Shown here in pieces: positions 23,649 through 32,130 of a stretch of DNA of 37,009 bases (position 1 is the first letter of the stretch; each line of letters starts with the position of its first letter). This DNA comes from an uncultured Gemmatimonadota bacterium (GTDB lineage Bacteria; Gemmatimonadota; Gemmatimonadetes; Gemmatimonadales; GWC2-71-9), in contig CALGOK010000185.1 of NCBI GenBank assembly GCA_937961295.1, positions 1 to 37,009 of the forward strand, written 5' to 3'. The position numbers were made by a program, and so were the translations under genes. A model generated the notes under the pieces. That model worked only from the letters and a program-made list of their open reading frames with translations. It was not told the DNA's origin and searched no databases.

Positions 23649-24364
23649 GGTGCTCCTCCCTCATGGCGATCCTCGGCACGTGTCCAGGTGAGGTGCTGAT
23701 AGACCGCGGACCAGTAGGCGCCGAACGCCGCGGCGAAGAGCAACTCCTCCAGGGGGATGAAGCCCAACAAGCCGCCTCGCAGCGCAGCCAGATTCCAGAC
23801 TTGACGGATGTATCCCTCTGGTGCCGTGTAGTGCAGCCCCGCGAGGAACACCGTGTAGTACCCGACAAACAGCGCCGCGCCCATCACGATCGTCCCCCCG
23901 AGATCGCGCCGGCACCAATACGTCATGGCAGCTCCGGCCGCCATCGCGAGGATTCCTGGATAGATCGGGTTCCAACCGAGCGGAAGCAGGATAGGAAACA
24001 GCAGGAACGGCGCGACGACCGCGATCCGGTGCCAGCGGTGAGCCCAGTGATGCCGCTCCTCTTCGGGCATCTCCTGCAGGGTCCGACCGGTGGCGAGGTT
24101 CACGAGCACCGCAGCGACCCCGCCGATGGCGAATGAGAAGATCAGCGATTCGACATCGAACCCGGTTCGGTTCGCCATGTCGAAGAGGCTCGGCGGCGAC
24201 CAGTATTCCGGCACGAACAGTGGCTCGGTCAAGCCGAACGGCATGGTGAACAGGCTGGCCCAACGCATCGCCGGTCGGTGGAGCGGGAACCGCCAGTACA
24301 ACGCCGCCCACGGCACGAGGAATGCCGAGGCCCACGCGAACCAGACGTGCTCGGCCGGGATCAT
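23645..24364 (-). CDS. Polytopic membrane protein, lycopene-cyclase-domain-like
   Basis: 239 residues, about seven hydrophobic helices. Two motifs resemble the lycopene cyclase membrane domain: PFGLTEPLFVPEYW in the second helix and GFIPLEELLFAAAFGAYWS in the last, like the PxEE-x-LF element of heterodimeric-type cyclases. Carotenoid genes are absent around it, so this is probably a family member with another role. It overlaps both neighbours by 4 bases (ATGA), and lies between the LOG gene and DUF2933 in the copper operon. The same membrane protein type in metal islands is something I believe I have seen but cannot confirm here. Confidence 0.55.
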   Translation of the reverse strand: MIPAEHVWFAWASAFLVPWAALYWRFPLHRPAMRWASLFTMPFGLTEPLFVPEYWSPPSLFDMANRTGFDVESLIFSFAIGGVAAVLVNLATGRTLQEMPEEERHHWAHRWHRIAVVAPFLLFPILLPLGWNPIYPGILAMAAGAAMTYWCRRDLGGTIVMGAALFVGYYTVFLAGLHYTAPEGYIRQVWNLAALRGGLLGFIPLEELLFAAAFGAYWSAVYQHLTWTRAEDRHEGGAP

Positions 24365-25065
24365 GGCGCCATCCCCAGCCGGCGACAGAGTTCGCGATGG
24401 CACTCGGCAACGACCGCCACGACTTCGTTCGCATCATCCGTCAGGACGAGATCGGACAGGTCCGCATCTCGGAGTGCACCTTGACCGACTGCTGCCGTCG
24501 CAAGCCAGTCAAGCAGTCCGCCCCAGTACGCTCGTCCGACGAGGATGACAGGGAACGGGCTGATGCGGTGGGTGCGGCGCAGGTTCAAGGCCTCGAACAA
24601 CTCGTCCATCGTGCCGAACCCGCCGGGCAGCAGCACGAACGCGCAGCTGTACCGCACGAAGGAGAGCTTCCTTAGGAAGAAGTAGTGGAAGTGCACCCGC
24701 CGGGTGAGGTGCGGATTCGGTGGTTCGACCTCCGGCAACTCGATGGTCAGCCCTATCGACTCCCCCCCGGCGGCCCGGGCGGCGGCACTTGCCGCCGCCA
24801 TCAGCCCGGGGCCCCCGCCCGTGATGACCGCGAACCCGGCTGCAGCGAGTCCATGCGCCACGCGCCCGGCCAGGCTGCCCCAGCGCTCAACCATCTCCTC
24901 TCGCGCCGAACCGAACACGGATACACCACGCTGCACCGTTTCGAGTTCGTGGAACGCGGTCGCCGCCTCCTCCGCGATGCGCTCGACGCGAAGTCGTTCG
25001 GCTTCGGGACCGGCCCTGGCCCACCCCGCCCATCCCGCCGGCAAGCCGCCGCGACCTTCGTTCAT
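24361..25065 (-). CDS. LOG-family nucleotide phosphoribohydrolase
   Basis: 234 residues, cytosolic Rossmann-like enzyme of the LOG (lysine decarboxylase-like, cytokinin-activating) family, which cleaves nucleoside monophosphates to base and ribose 5-phosphate. Motifs: VSVFGSAR, VITGGGPGLM, and the signature PGGFGTMDE that binds and hydrolyses the substrate. ATG 25065 overlaps the P-ATPase stop as ATGA. The longer frame upstream runs over the ATPase and is rejected. Genes of this family appear inside copper operons in some bacteria, but the reason is unclear; a nucleotide-signal or salvage role under metal stress is speculation. Confidence 0.85.
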   Translation of the reverse strand: MNEGRGGLPAGWAGWARAGPEAERLRVERIAEEAATAFHELETVQRGVSVFGSAREEMVERWGSLAGRVAHGLAAAGFAVITGGGPGLMAAASAAARAAGGESIGLTIELPEVEPPNPHLTRRVHFHYFFLRKLSFVRYSCAFVLLPGGFGTMDELFEALNLRRTHRISPFPVILVGRAYWGGLLDWLATAAVGQGALRDADLSDLVLTDDANEVVAVVAECHRELCRRLGMAP

Positions 25066-27155
25066 AGCGGGACCCGCCGGAGCAGCTGGGCGTTGATCGC
25101 CACGATCACTGTGCTCAGCGACATGAACACCGCGCCGAGGGCGGGCGTGAGGAGGATGCCCAGGCCGGCCAGCACGCCGGCGGCGAGGGGGATGGCGACG
25201 ATGTTGTAGCCCGCAGCCCACCAGAGGTTCTGCACCATCTTGCGGTAGGTCGCCCGGGACAGCGACACGATCCGGGGGATGTCGCGGGGATCGGATCGGA
25301 CCAGCACGATGTGGCCCGCCTCAACCGCGACGTCGGCACCGGCCCCGATGGCGATCCCGAGGTCGGCGGTGGCGAGCGCGGGTGCGTCGTTGACCCCGTC
25401 ACCAACCATCGCCACCCGCTTCCCGGCGGCCTGGAGCTCGCGGACCTTCGAGGCCTTCTCGTCCGGCAGCACCTCCGCGAAGACGGTGTCGATGCCGAGC
25501 TGCTCCGCGACGGCCTCGGCCACCGCCCGAGCGTCACCGGTGAGCATCGCGACCTCGATGCCCCGCTCGTGGAGCGCGTCCACTGCCGCACGGCTCTCTT
25601 CCCGGATCGCGTCAGCAACAGCGAAGACCGCGACCGAGGCACCATCCCGCACCAGATGGATCGCCGACTGGCCTCGCCCGTCGGCGCTGGCCGCGGCAGC
25701 CTCGAGGGCAGGTGGAACCCGGATGGCCTCGCTCCGCAACAGGGAGGGACCACCCAGGAGGTAGTCGATCTCGTCCACGGTCGCCGTGACGCCGCGGCCG
25801 GTGAGATTGCGGAATCCACTCACCGCGCCCCGCTTGAGCCCACGTTCATCAGCACTTTTCACGATGCCGCGTGCGATGGGATGTTCGGATTCACCCTCGA
25901 CCGCCGCGGCGATGCCGAGCGCCTCGTCGGCGGTCAGGCCTTCACCAACGACCAGGTCCACCACCCGGAATTCGCCCAGGGTCAGCGTACCGGTCTTGTC
26001 GAAGATCACCGCGTCGAGGAGGCGGGCCTCCTCGAGTCCGCGGCGGTCGCGCACCAGCAGGCCGTTCCGGGCCCCGAGCGTCGTCGAGATCGCGACCACC
26101 AGTGGCACGGCGAGACCGAGCGCGTGCGGACAGGCGATCACTAGGACGGTCACCATGCGGACCACCGAGAAGTCGATCGGGGCGCCCAGCAACTGCCAGG
26201 CGGCGATCGTCACGATCGCCGCCACGATGGCGATCGCCGTCAGCCATTGGGCCGCCCGATCGGCCAGCGCCTGGGCGCGCGACTTCGACTGCTGCGCCTC
26301 GGCCACCAGTCGCATGATCCCCGACAAGCGGGTCTGCTCTCCCGTGCCGGTGACCTCGATGCGGAGCGAGCCCTCGCCATTGACGGTCCCGGCGATCACC
26401 TCCGCTCCTTCGTTCTTGGTGACCGGCCGTGACTCCCCGGTCAGCATCGCCTCATTGACCTGACTGGACCCGCTCCGGACCGTGCCGTCGGCCGGGATCG
26501 CCTCTCCAGGCCGGACCAGGACGATGTCCCCGGCACGCAGCTCGGACACCGGCACGTGTTCTTCCCGTTCACCCAGCACCCGGGTGGCCGTGTCCGGGAG
26601 CAGCTTCGCGAGTTCCTTGAGCGCGCCCTGGGCCTGGTTGATCGATCGCATCTCGATCCAGTGGCCCAGCAGCATGATGGTGACGAGGGTGGCGAGTTCC
26701 CACCAGAGCGCCTCGGCGTCGATCAACCCGAGCTGCACGATCCAGCTGAAGACGAACGCGACCGTGATGGCCAGGGAGATCAGGGTCATCATCCCCGGAA
26801 GCCGGTCTCGGGGCTCCCTGGCAGCGCTCCGCAGGAAGCCAAGCCCGCCGTACCGGCACACGATGGTCGCCAGTGCCGGACCGACCCAAGACGCGCCCGG
26901 GACGTCCAGCGCCCGGTAGCCGAGCAATTCCTGCACGTGCTCCGACCAGTAGACCACGGGGATGGTCATCACCAGCGACCACCAGAACCGGTCGCGGAAC
27001 ATCGCCGGCGAGTGCCCCGCGTGCTTGTCGTGGTCGGTGGGGCCCACTTCCCCCGCGCGATGATCGTGGTGGCGCGATGGCGGTGGCCCTCCGTGCGTCG
27101 CCGGCCCGTGGTGCTCGTGGCTTCCCGGCCCTTGCGAATCGTGTCCGCCCATCAT
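25062..27155 (-). CDS. copB: CopB-like P1B-3 copper/silver-exporting ATPase
   Basis: 697-residue P-type ATPase. The N-terminus is a His-rich tail (about fourteen His in residues 5-48: HEHH, HHDH, HDKHAGH) in place of CxxC domains, typical of CopB. The transport-site helix reads CPH (342-344), and the C-terminus MSLSTVIVAINAQLL matches the P1B-3 helix 8. Catalytic elements are TGES (239-242), Asp386 in DKTGTLT, SEHPIARG and GDGVNDAPALA. P1B-3 members export Cu+/Cu2+ and Ag+ from the cytoplasm. It overlaps both neighbours by ATGA and follows the CusCBA-like genes in one operon, so cytoplasmic copper would be passed to the periplasmic pump. Confidence 0.92.
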   Translation of the reverse strand: MMGGHDSQGPGSHEHHGPATHGGPPPSRHHDHRAGEVGPTDHDKHAGHSPAMFRDRFWWSLVMTIPVVYWSEHVQELLGYRALDVPGASWVGPALATIVCRYGGLGFLRSAAREPRDRLPGMMTLISLAITVAFVFSWIVQLGLIDAEALWWELATLVTIMLLGHWIEMRSINQAQGALKELAKLLPDTATRVLGEREEHVPVSELRAGDIVLVRPGEAIPADGTVRSGSSQVNEAMLTGESRPVTKNEGAEVIAGTVNGEGSLRIEVTGTGEQTRLSGIMRLVAEAQQSKSRAQALADRAAQWLTAIAIVAAIVTIAAWQLLGAPIDFSVVRMVTVLVIACPHALGLAVPLVVAISTTLGARNGLLVRDRRGLEEARLLDAVIFDKTGTLTLGEFRVVDLVVGEGLTADEALGIAAAVEGESEHPIARGIVKSADERGLKRGAVSGFRNLTGRGVTATVDEIDYLLGGPSLLRSEAIRVPPALEAAAASADGRGQSAIHLVRDGASVAVFAVADAIREESRAAVDALHERGIEVAMLTGDARAVAEAVAEQLGIDTVFAEVLPDEKASKVRELQAAGKRVAMVGDGVNDAPALATADLGIAIGAGADVAVEAGHIVLVRSDPRDIPRIVSLSRATYRKMVQNLWWAAGYNIVAIPLAAGVLAGLGILLTPALGAVFMSLSTVIVAINAQLLRRVPL

Positions 27156-27793
27156 GGGGTTGCCTCCTGGCTACGGTTCCGGGGGCCGACGATCGTCATT
27201 CCGCTCTTGCGAAGGATCGCGACCAGCCCAATCGCCGGATCCTTGGTCCCGGTGGCGCGGATCGCCGCCCAGTTCGTGGCCAGGTATCGGTCAAGGAAAC
27301 CGATGACATGGTCGAGCGTGACGACGTGATGGACATGCCGCCCGCCAGGCGCCGTGGAGCCGAACGACACCAGTCGCAGTGTGTGCCCGTGCGGAAGGGA
27401 GACACGGCCTTCACGATGCAGGTCGGACACGAGATCCGCGGCTGACTCCGGAGGACAACAGCCGAACCGTACCAGTGCGGTCGCAAGCACACGGGGGTCG
27501 GCCGCGGCGGCATTGAGCACGGCCTTGCCCTCCTTCACCTCACCGACCAGCATGTCGACGCCATCTCCCACGGCGCCGAGGCGGGGGTCGGGGCCGATGG
27601 GCGTCGCGCGATGGCGCGGTCGGCGTGCGGCCGCCACCGTCATGGCCTGCGGGAACCGGACCGCCATCACGTCCAGGTCAGTGGCCATCCGGTAGCCGGT
27701 GCGACCTTGCGCCAGGACGATCGGATGCTCCACCACGGTGAAGTACCCGTTGAGCCTGAGATAGGCCTGCACCAGGGCGACAGCGTTATCCAT
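27152..27793 (-). CDS. Hypothetical protein with possible PD-(D/E)xK-like core
   Basis: 213 residues. N-terminal MDNAVALVQAYLRLNGYFTV is a helix with an aromatic turn as in many restriction-like proteins; then comes TDLDVMAVRFP and, about 40 residues later, LVGEVKEGKA. Asp...Glu-x-Lys in this order is the PD-(D/E)xK nuclease core pattern, so a nuclease-like fold is possible, but the family is not recognised and activity is unproven. Its start overlaps the CusA stop by 8 bases and its end overlaps the CopB start (ATGA). A cytoplasmic gene coupled between pump and ATPase is odd; I recall homologues in metal-resistance clusters without a known role. Confidence 0.55.
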   Translation of the reverse strand: MDNAVALVQAYLRLNGYFTVVEHPIVLAQGRTGYRMATDLDVMAVRFPQAMTVAAARRPRHRATPIGPDPRLGAVGDGVDMLVGEVKEGKAVLNAAAADPRVLATALVRFGCCPPESAADLVSDLHREGRVSLPHGHTLRLVSFGSTAPGGRHVHHVVTLDHVIGFLDRYLATNWAAIRATGTKDPAIGLVAILRKSGMTIVGPRNRSQEATP

Positions 27794-30700
27794 GCGATCC
27801 TCCCGGTGGAGCCGCCACCTGCCGTCGGCGCCAGATCAGGTAGATGGCGGGAATCACCACGAGCGTCAGGATCGTCGACGTGATCATGCCGCCCACCATA
27901 GGCGCGGCGATCCGCTTCATCACGTCGGCGCCCGTGCCGTGGCTCCAGAGGATCGGGGCCAGCCCAGCGGTGATCGCGACGACCGTCATCACCTTGGGAC
28001 GCAACCGGTCGACGGCCCCCTCGCGCACGGCGGCCGCCACATCGGCAGCCGACATCGCTCCCGCCGCACGGCGGCGGTGGAACGCCTCATCGAGGTAGAT
28101 GAGCATCACCACCCCCGTCTCCGCAGCGACGCCGGCCAGCGCGATGAACCCGACCCAGACCGCGACGCTCGTGTTGTACCCGGCCAGCCAGAGATACCAC
28201 ACCCCGCCGACCAGCGCGAACGGCACCGAGAGCATGACGATCAGCGACTCGGTCACGCCGCGGAAGTTGAGGAAGAGCAGCAGGAAGATGATCCCGAGGG
28301 TGACCGGGACGACGGTCCGCAGCCGCTCGCCGACCCGCTGCATGAACTCGTACTGCCCGCTCCACCGCAGCGTGTAGCCGGTGGGGAGCCTCAACTGCGA
28401 GGACACTGCCTGTCGCGCCGTCTCGACATATCCGCCAACGTCGGACGCGCTGATGTCGACGAACACGGTGGTCACGGGAAAGGCGTTCTCGGTCTTCACG
28501 GCCATCGGCCCCTGGCGTACCGCGATCGTGGCCACCTGCCCCAGGGGGATCTGGGCGCCCGACATCGTCGGCACGATCACCTCGCGGAGCTTCTGGACGT
28601 CATCCCGGAGCTCGCGGGGATAGCGGACGTTGACGCTGTACCGCTCGCGCCCCTCGACGGTCATCGCGGCGTTCATGCCGCCCACGGTGGCCATAATGGC
28701 CGCATGGATCTCCCCGACGTTGAGTCCGTAGCGGGCCGCCTCGGCCCGCCGGATGTCGATGTCGACGTAGTACCCGGAGACGCCCCGCTCGGCGAAGGCG
28801 CTGCGCGTCCCGGGGACGGCCTGGAGGATCCGCTCCACCCGCTCCCCGAGCACCTGGAGGGTGTCGAGGTCGGGACCGAAGATCTTGACCCCCACGGCGG
28901 TCCGGATCCCGGTCGCCAGCATGTCGATGCGGCCCTTGATCGGCATCGTCCAGGCGTTGGTCACCCCCGCGAGCCGGACAGCCGAGTCCATCTCGGCCAG
29001 CAGGCGGTCGTAGGTCATCCCCGGACGCCACGCCGACTCGGGACGCAGCGTGATGGTCGTCTCGTACATGTCGAGTGGCGCCGGGTCGGTCGCGGTCTCG
29101 GCGCGCCCCGCCTTGCCGAGCACCGTCTCGACCTCGGGGAACGCGGCGAGCACGCTGTCCTGATAGCGCATGATCTCGTTCGCCTGGGCGATGGACACGC
29201 CGGGCACGGTGGTCGGCATGAACAGCACCGCGCCCTCGTGGAGCTGCGGCATGAACTCGCTACCGAGCCGCCGCCACGGCAGCACGCTCACCGCCAGGAC
29301 GATGACGCTTGCCGCAACGATGAACCACGGCCGCCGCAGGGTGAAGTCGATCACCGGCCGGTAGACCCACTGCAGCACACGATTGACAGGGTTGGCCGAC
29401 TCGGACCGGATCCGGCCGCGGATCAGGTATCCCATCAGCACCGGGACCAGGGTGATCGAGAGCAGTGCCGAGGCCGCCATCGCGAATGTCTTGGTGTAGG
29501 CGAGCGGCTTGAAGAGCCGACCCTCTTGCGCCTCAAGGGCGAAGACGGGGAGGAACGAGCAGGTGATGATGAGCAACGAGTAGAAGAGCGGCGGCCCCAC
29601 CTGCCGGGCACTCTCGCGCACCACGTCCCAGTGTCCCAGGCGCTCGCCGTCCCGCTCGAGGTGCTTGTGCATGTTCTCGACCATCACGATCGCGCCGTCC
29701 ACCATCGCGCCGATCGCGATCGCGATCCCGCCCAGGCTCATGATGTTGGCGTTGACGCCGATGGCGCGCATCACGATGAACGACATCAGGATCCCGACCG
29801 GCAGCACGATGATCGCCACCAGGGCGGACCGGACGTGGAGGAGGAAGAGCACCGTGACCAGGGCCACGATGAGCGACTCCTCGAGCAGCTTGTCGCGGAG
29901 GGTCTCGATCGCCCGGTGGATCAGGTCGCTCCGGTCGTACGCCACCCGGAGCCGTACCCCGGCGGGCAGTCCGGCCTCGATCTCGGCGAGGCGCTCCTTG
30001 ATGGCGTCGATGGTCGCCAGCGCGTCGGAGCCGTAGCGCATCACCACGATCCCGGCCACCACCTCGCCCTGGCCATTGAGGTCGGCGGCGCCGCGACGCG
30101 GTGCCGGGCCGACCTGCACCGTCGCGACGTCGGCCACCCGGATGGGCGTGCCGTTGGCCGCCACGCCGAGCGACACGTTCTCGATGTCGGCGAGGTCCTC
30201 GAGGTACCCCAAGCCACGGATCATGTACTCGCGACCGCCCATTTCGAGCACCCGCGCCCCGATGTCCATGTTGTGGTCGCCGATCGCCGCCGCCACCCGG
30301 GTGACCGGAATGCCGAAGGCACGGAGGCGCTCCGGATCGACCTCGACCTGGTACTGGCGCACGAACCCGCCGAGCGACGCCACCTCGGACACGCCGGGCA
30401 CCGCCGTGAGCTGGTAGCGGATGTTCCAGTCCTGCAGCGAGCGCAGCGCGGCGAGGTCGAGGGAATCGGACTCGAGGGTGTACTCGAACACCCAGCCGAC
30501 ACCCGTGGCGTCCGGGCCGAGTGCCGGCTCCACGCCCGCGGGCAACTGGCGACGGATGCCGTTGAGGTATTCCAGCACCCGGGACCGGGCCCAGTAGATG
30601 TCGGTGCCGTCCTCGAAGATCACGTACACCAGCGAGAGCCCGAAGAACGAGTAGCCCCGGACGACCCGTGCGCCGGGCACCTTGAGCATCTCCGAGGTGA

Positions 30701-30905
30701 TCGGGTAGGTGACCTGGTCCTCGATGATCTGCGGCGCCTGTTCCGCAAAGTCGGTCTGGACGATGACCTGCACGTCAGAGAGGTCGGGAATCGCGTCGAG
30801 CGGTGTCGTGCGCACGGCCCAGAGGCCGGCCGCCACGAGGCCGGCGGTCCCGAGAAGCACCAGGATCCGGTTGCGGGTCGACCACTCGATGAGGCTAGTG
30901 ATCAT
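27786..30905 (-). CDS. cusA: CusA-like copper/silver RND efflux pump
   Basis: 1039-residue HME-RND transporter. The N-terminal TPLDAIPDLSDVQVIVQTDF and the TM4 motif AIAIGAMVDGAIVMVEN (Asp403, Glu410) fit the Cu(I)/Ag(I) subgroup. WTMPIKGRIDMLATGIRTAV matches the CusA periplasmic segment that holds one of the methionines binding Cu(I). It exports copper or silver from periplasm (and possibly cytoplasm) through CusB and CusC. The start ATG 30905 lies inside the last codons of cusB (11-base overlap), and its stop overlaps the next gene by 8. The upstream frame to 31028 lies over cusB. Full length, no disruption seen. Confidence 0.92.
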   Translation of the reverse strand: MITSLIEWSTRNRILVLLGTAGLVAAGLWAVRTTPLDAIPDLSDVQVIVQTDFAEQAPQIIEDQVTYPITSEMLKVPGARVVRGYSFFGLSLVYVIFEDGTDIYWARSRVLEYLNGIRRQLPAGVEPALGPDATGVGWVFEYTLESDSLDLAALRSLQDWNIRYQLTAVPGVSEVASLGGFVRQYQVEVDPERLRAFGIPVTRVAAAIGDHNMDIGARVLEMGGREYMIRGLGYLEDLADIENVSLGVAANGTPIRVADVATVQVGPAPRRGAADLNGQGEVVAGIVVMRYGSDALATIDAIKERLAEIEAGLPAGVRLRVAYDRSDLIHRAIETLRDKLLEESLIVALVTVLFLLHVRSALVAIIVLPVGILMSFIVMRAIGVNANIMSLGGIAIAIGAMVDGAIVMVENMHKHLERDGERLGHWDVVRESARQVGPPLFYSLLIITCSFLPVFALEAQEGRLFKPLAYTKTFAMAASALLSITLVPVLMGYLIRGRIRSESANPVNRVLQWVYRPVIDFTLRRPWFIVAASVIVLAVSVLPWRRLGSEFMPQLHEGAVLFMPTTVPGVSIAQANEIMRYQDSVLAAFPEVETVLGKAGRAETATDPAPLDMYETTITLRPESAWRPGMTYDRLLAEMDSAVRLAGVTNAWTMPIKGRIDMLATGIRTAVGVKIFGPDLDTLQVLGERVERILQAVPGTRSAFAERGVSGYYVDIDIRRAEAARYGLNVGEIHAAIMATVGGMNAAMTVEGRERYSVNVRYPRELRDDVQKLREVIVPTMSGAQIPLGQVATIAVRQGPMAVKTENAFPVTTVFVDISASDVGGYVETARQAVSSQLRLPTGYTLRWSGQYEFMQRVGERLRTVVPVTLGIIFLLLFLNFRGVTESLIVMLSVPFALVGGVWYLWLAGYNTSVAVWVGFIALAGVAAETGVVMLIYLDEAFHRRRAAGAMSAADVAAAVREGAVDRLRPKVMTVVAITAGLAPILWSHGTGADVMKRIAAPMVGGMITSTILTLVVIPAIYLIWRRRQVAAPPGGSHG

Positions 30906-32130
30906 GACCGGGCTCCGGGGCGGGGACAGGGGCCTGGGGTTCATTCGCGCCGTGCTGCATCCCCGGCATCGAGCCGCCGGAGCCCGCGAGCCGCGACTCC
31001 GCGTCGACCAGGAAATTGGCCGAGGCAACGATGGTCTCCCCCGGCTCGAGTCCGCCGAGCACCTGGACCCGGTCCGCCGCCCGGACGCCCAGGACGATCT
31101 CCCGGGGTTGCAGCATCCCGTCGGCGTCGCGCACGAACACGATGTTGCGCGTCCCGGTCACCACGACCGCCGCCCGCGGCACCGTGATCACGTCGCGACC
31201 GACGATCGCGTCGATGAAGATCGTGGCGAACATCCCCGGCTTGAGCAGCAGCCCGGGATTCGGCACGGTGAGGCGGACCCGGTTGGTGCGACTCACCGGG
31301 TCGACGGTGGGATGGATGAAGCTGACGCGCCCCATGAGGTGCTCGCCGGGGCGGGCCGCGACCTCGATGTGCACCGGCATCCCCTCGCGGACCAGCGCGA
31401 GGTCCTGCTCGAACACCTCGCCCTCGACCCAGACCTCGCCGAGATCCGCGATCCGGTAGAGCCGCTGTCCCGGCATGACGCGCTGGCCCTCGAGCACCGG
31501 CTTCTCCAGCACGATGCCGCCGACGGGTGCCATCAGGGTGAGCGTCTTGGTCACCTCGCCCCGGTCCTCGAGCGCGGCGACCTGGGCATCGGTGATGTCC
31601 CAGTACGCGAGGCGGCGCCGGGCGGCCTCGAGCGTCTGCCGTGCGGCTGTCGCCGCCTCCCCCGGCGAGTCAGCGACCCGCGCCACGAGGCGGCGCGCGG
31701 TCAGGAACTCCTCCTGTGCCGCGACCAGCATCGGCGAGTAGATCGCCAGGAGCGGCTGGCCCTGCCGCACCATCTCCCCGGTGGTGGCGACGTGCAGTCG
31801 CTCCACGAAGCCGTCGACCTTGGGCACCACGTCGACCACGTTCTGCTCCGGCGCCTGGATGGTGCCGACGGTGCGGACGGTCTTCTGGAGGGTCTCGCGC
31901 GACACGGTGGCATACACCACGCCGAGCGCCCGCTCCTGTGCGGGGGTGAGGTGCACCGCTTGCCGGACCGCCCCGGCCGAGTCCATCGCGCCCTGGGTTC
32001 CGCCGGCCTGCATCCGGGCGTGCTCCTCCGGCGTCATGTCGGCCATCCCGCCGCTCTCGGACGCACCACCGCACGCCGCGGCGAGGATCAGGATGAGGGA
32101 GGCCGTGCCGGCCTTCGAGCGCGTGATCAT
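30895..32130 (-). CDS. cusB: CusB-like periplasmic adaptor
   Basis: 411 residues with a lipobox signal (SLILILAAACGG), so probably a lipoprotein. Methionine/His-bearing N-terminal segment (MADMTPEEHARMQAGG) could be the metal-binding site as in CusB. Then the MFP pattern: DVVPKVDGFVERLHVATTGEMV, helical hairpin EEFLTARRLVARV...ARRRLAYW, second lipoyl half TLMAPVGGIVLEKPV, beta-barrel VWVEGEVFEQDLAL, C-terminal VVVTGTRNIVFV. C-terminus MPGMQHG...EPGHDH is another Met/His tail. Starts in ATGA with the cusC stop and overlaps cusA. The frame upstream of 32130 lies over cusC and is rejected. Confidence 0.9.
   Translation of the reverse strand: MITRSKAGTASLILILAAACGGASESGGMADMTPEEHARMQAGGTQGAMDSAGAVRQAVHLTPAQERALGVVYATVSRETLQKTVRTVGTIQAPEQNVVDVVPKVDGFVERLHVATTGEMVRQGQPLLAIYSPMLVAAQEEFLTARRLVARVADSPGEAATAARQTLEAARRRLAYWDITDAQVAALEDRGEVTKTLTLMAPVGGIVLEKPVLEGQRVMPGQRLYRIADLGEVWVEGEVFEQDLALVREGMPVHIEVAARPGEHLMGRVSFIHPTVDPVSRTNRVRLTVPNPGLLLKPGMFATIFIDAIVGRDVITVPRAAVVVTGTRNIVFVRDADGMLQPREIVLGVRAADRVQVLGGLEPGETIVASANFLVDAESRLAGSGGSMPGMQHGANEPQAPVPAPEPGHDH

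Noticed and set aside
23645..24364. Lycopene cyclase as a carotenoid-pathway gene
   Set aside because: No crtB/crtI or other carotenoid genes nearby and only the LEELLF-type motif fits; kept as a domain-like membrane protein without pathway claim.
27792..31187. Very long plus-strand open frame (1131 codons) opposite cusA and cusB
   Set aside because: Antisense to fully conserved pump genes; low-complexity translation (runs of His, Asp, Arg, Gly). Shadow frame.
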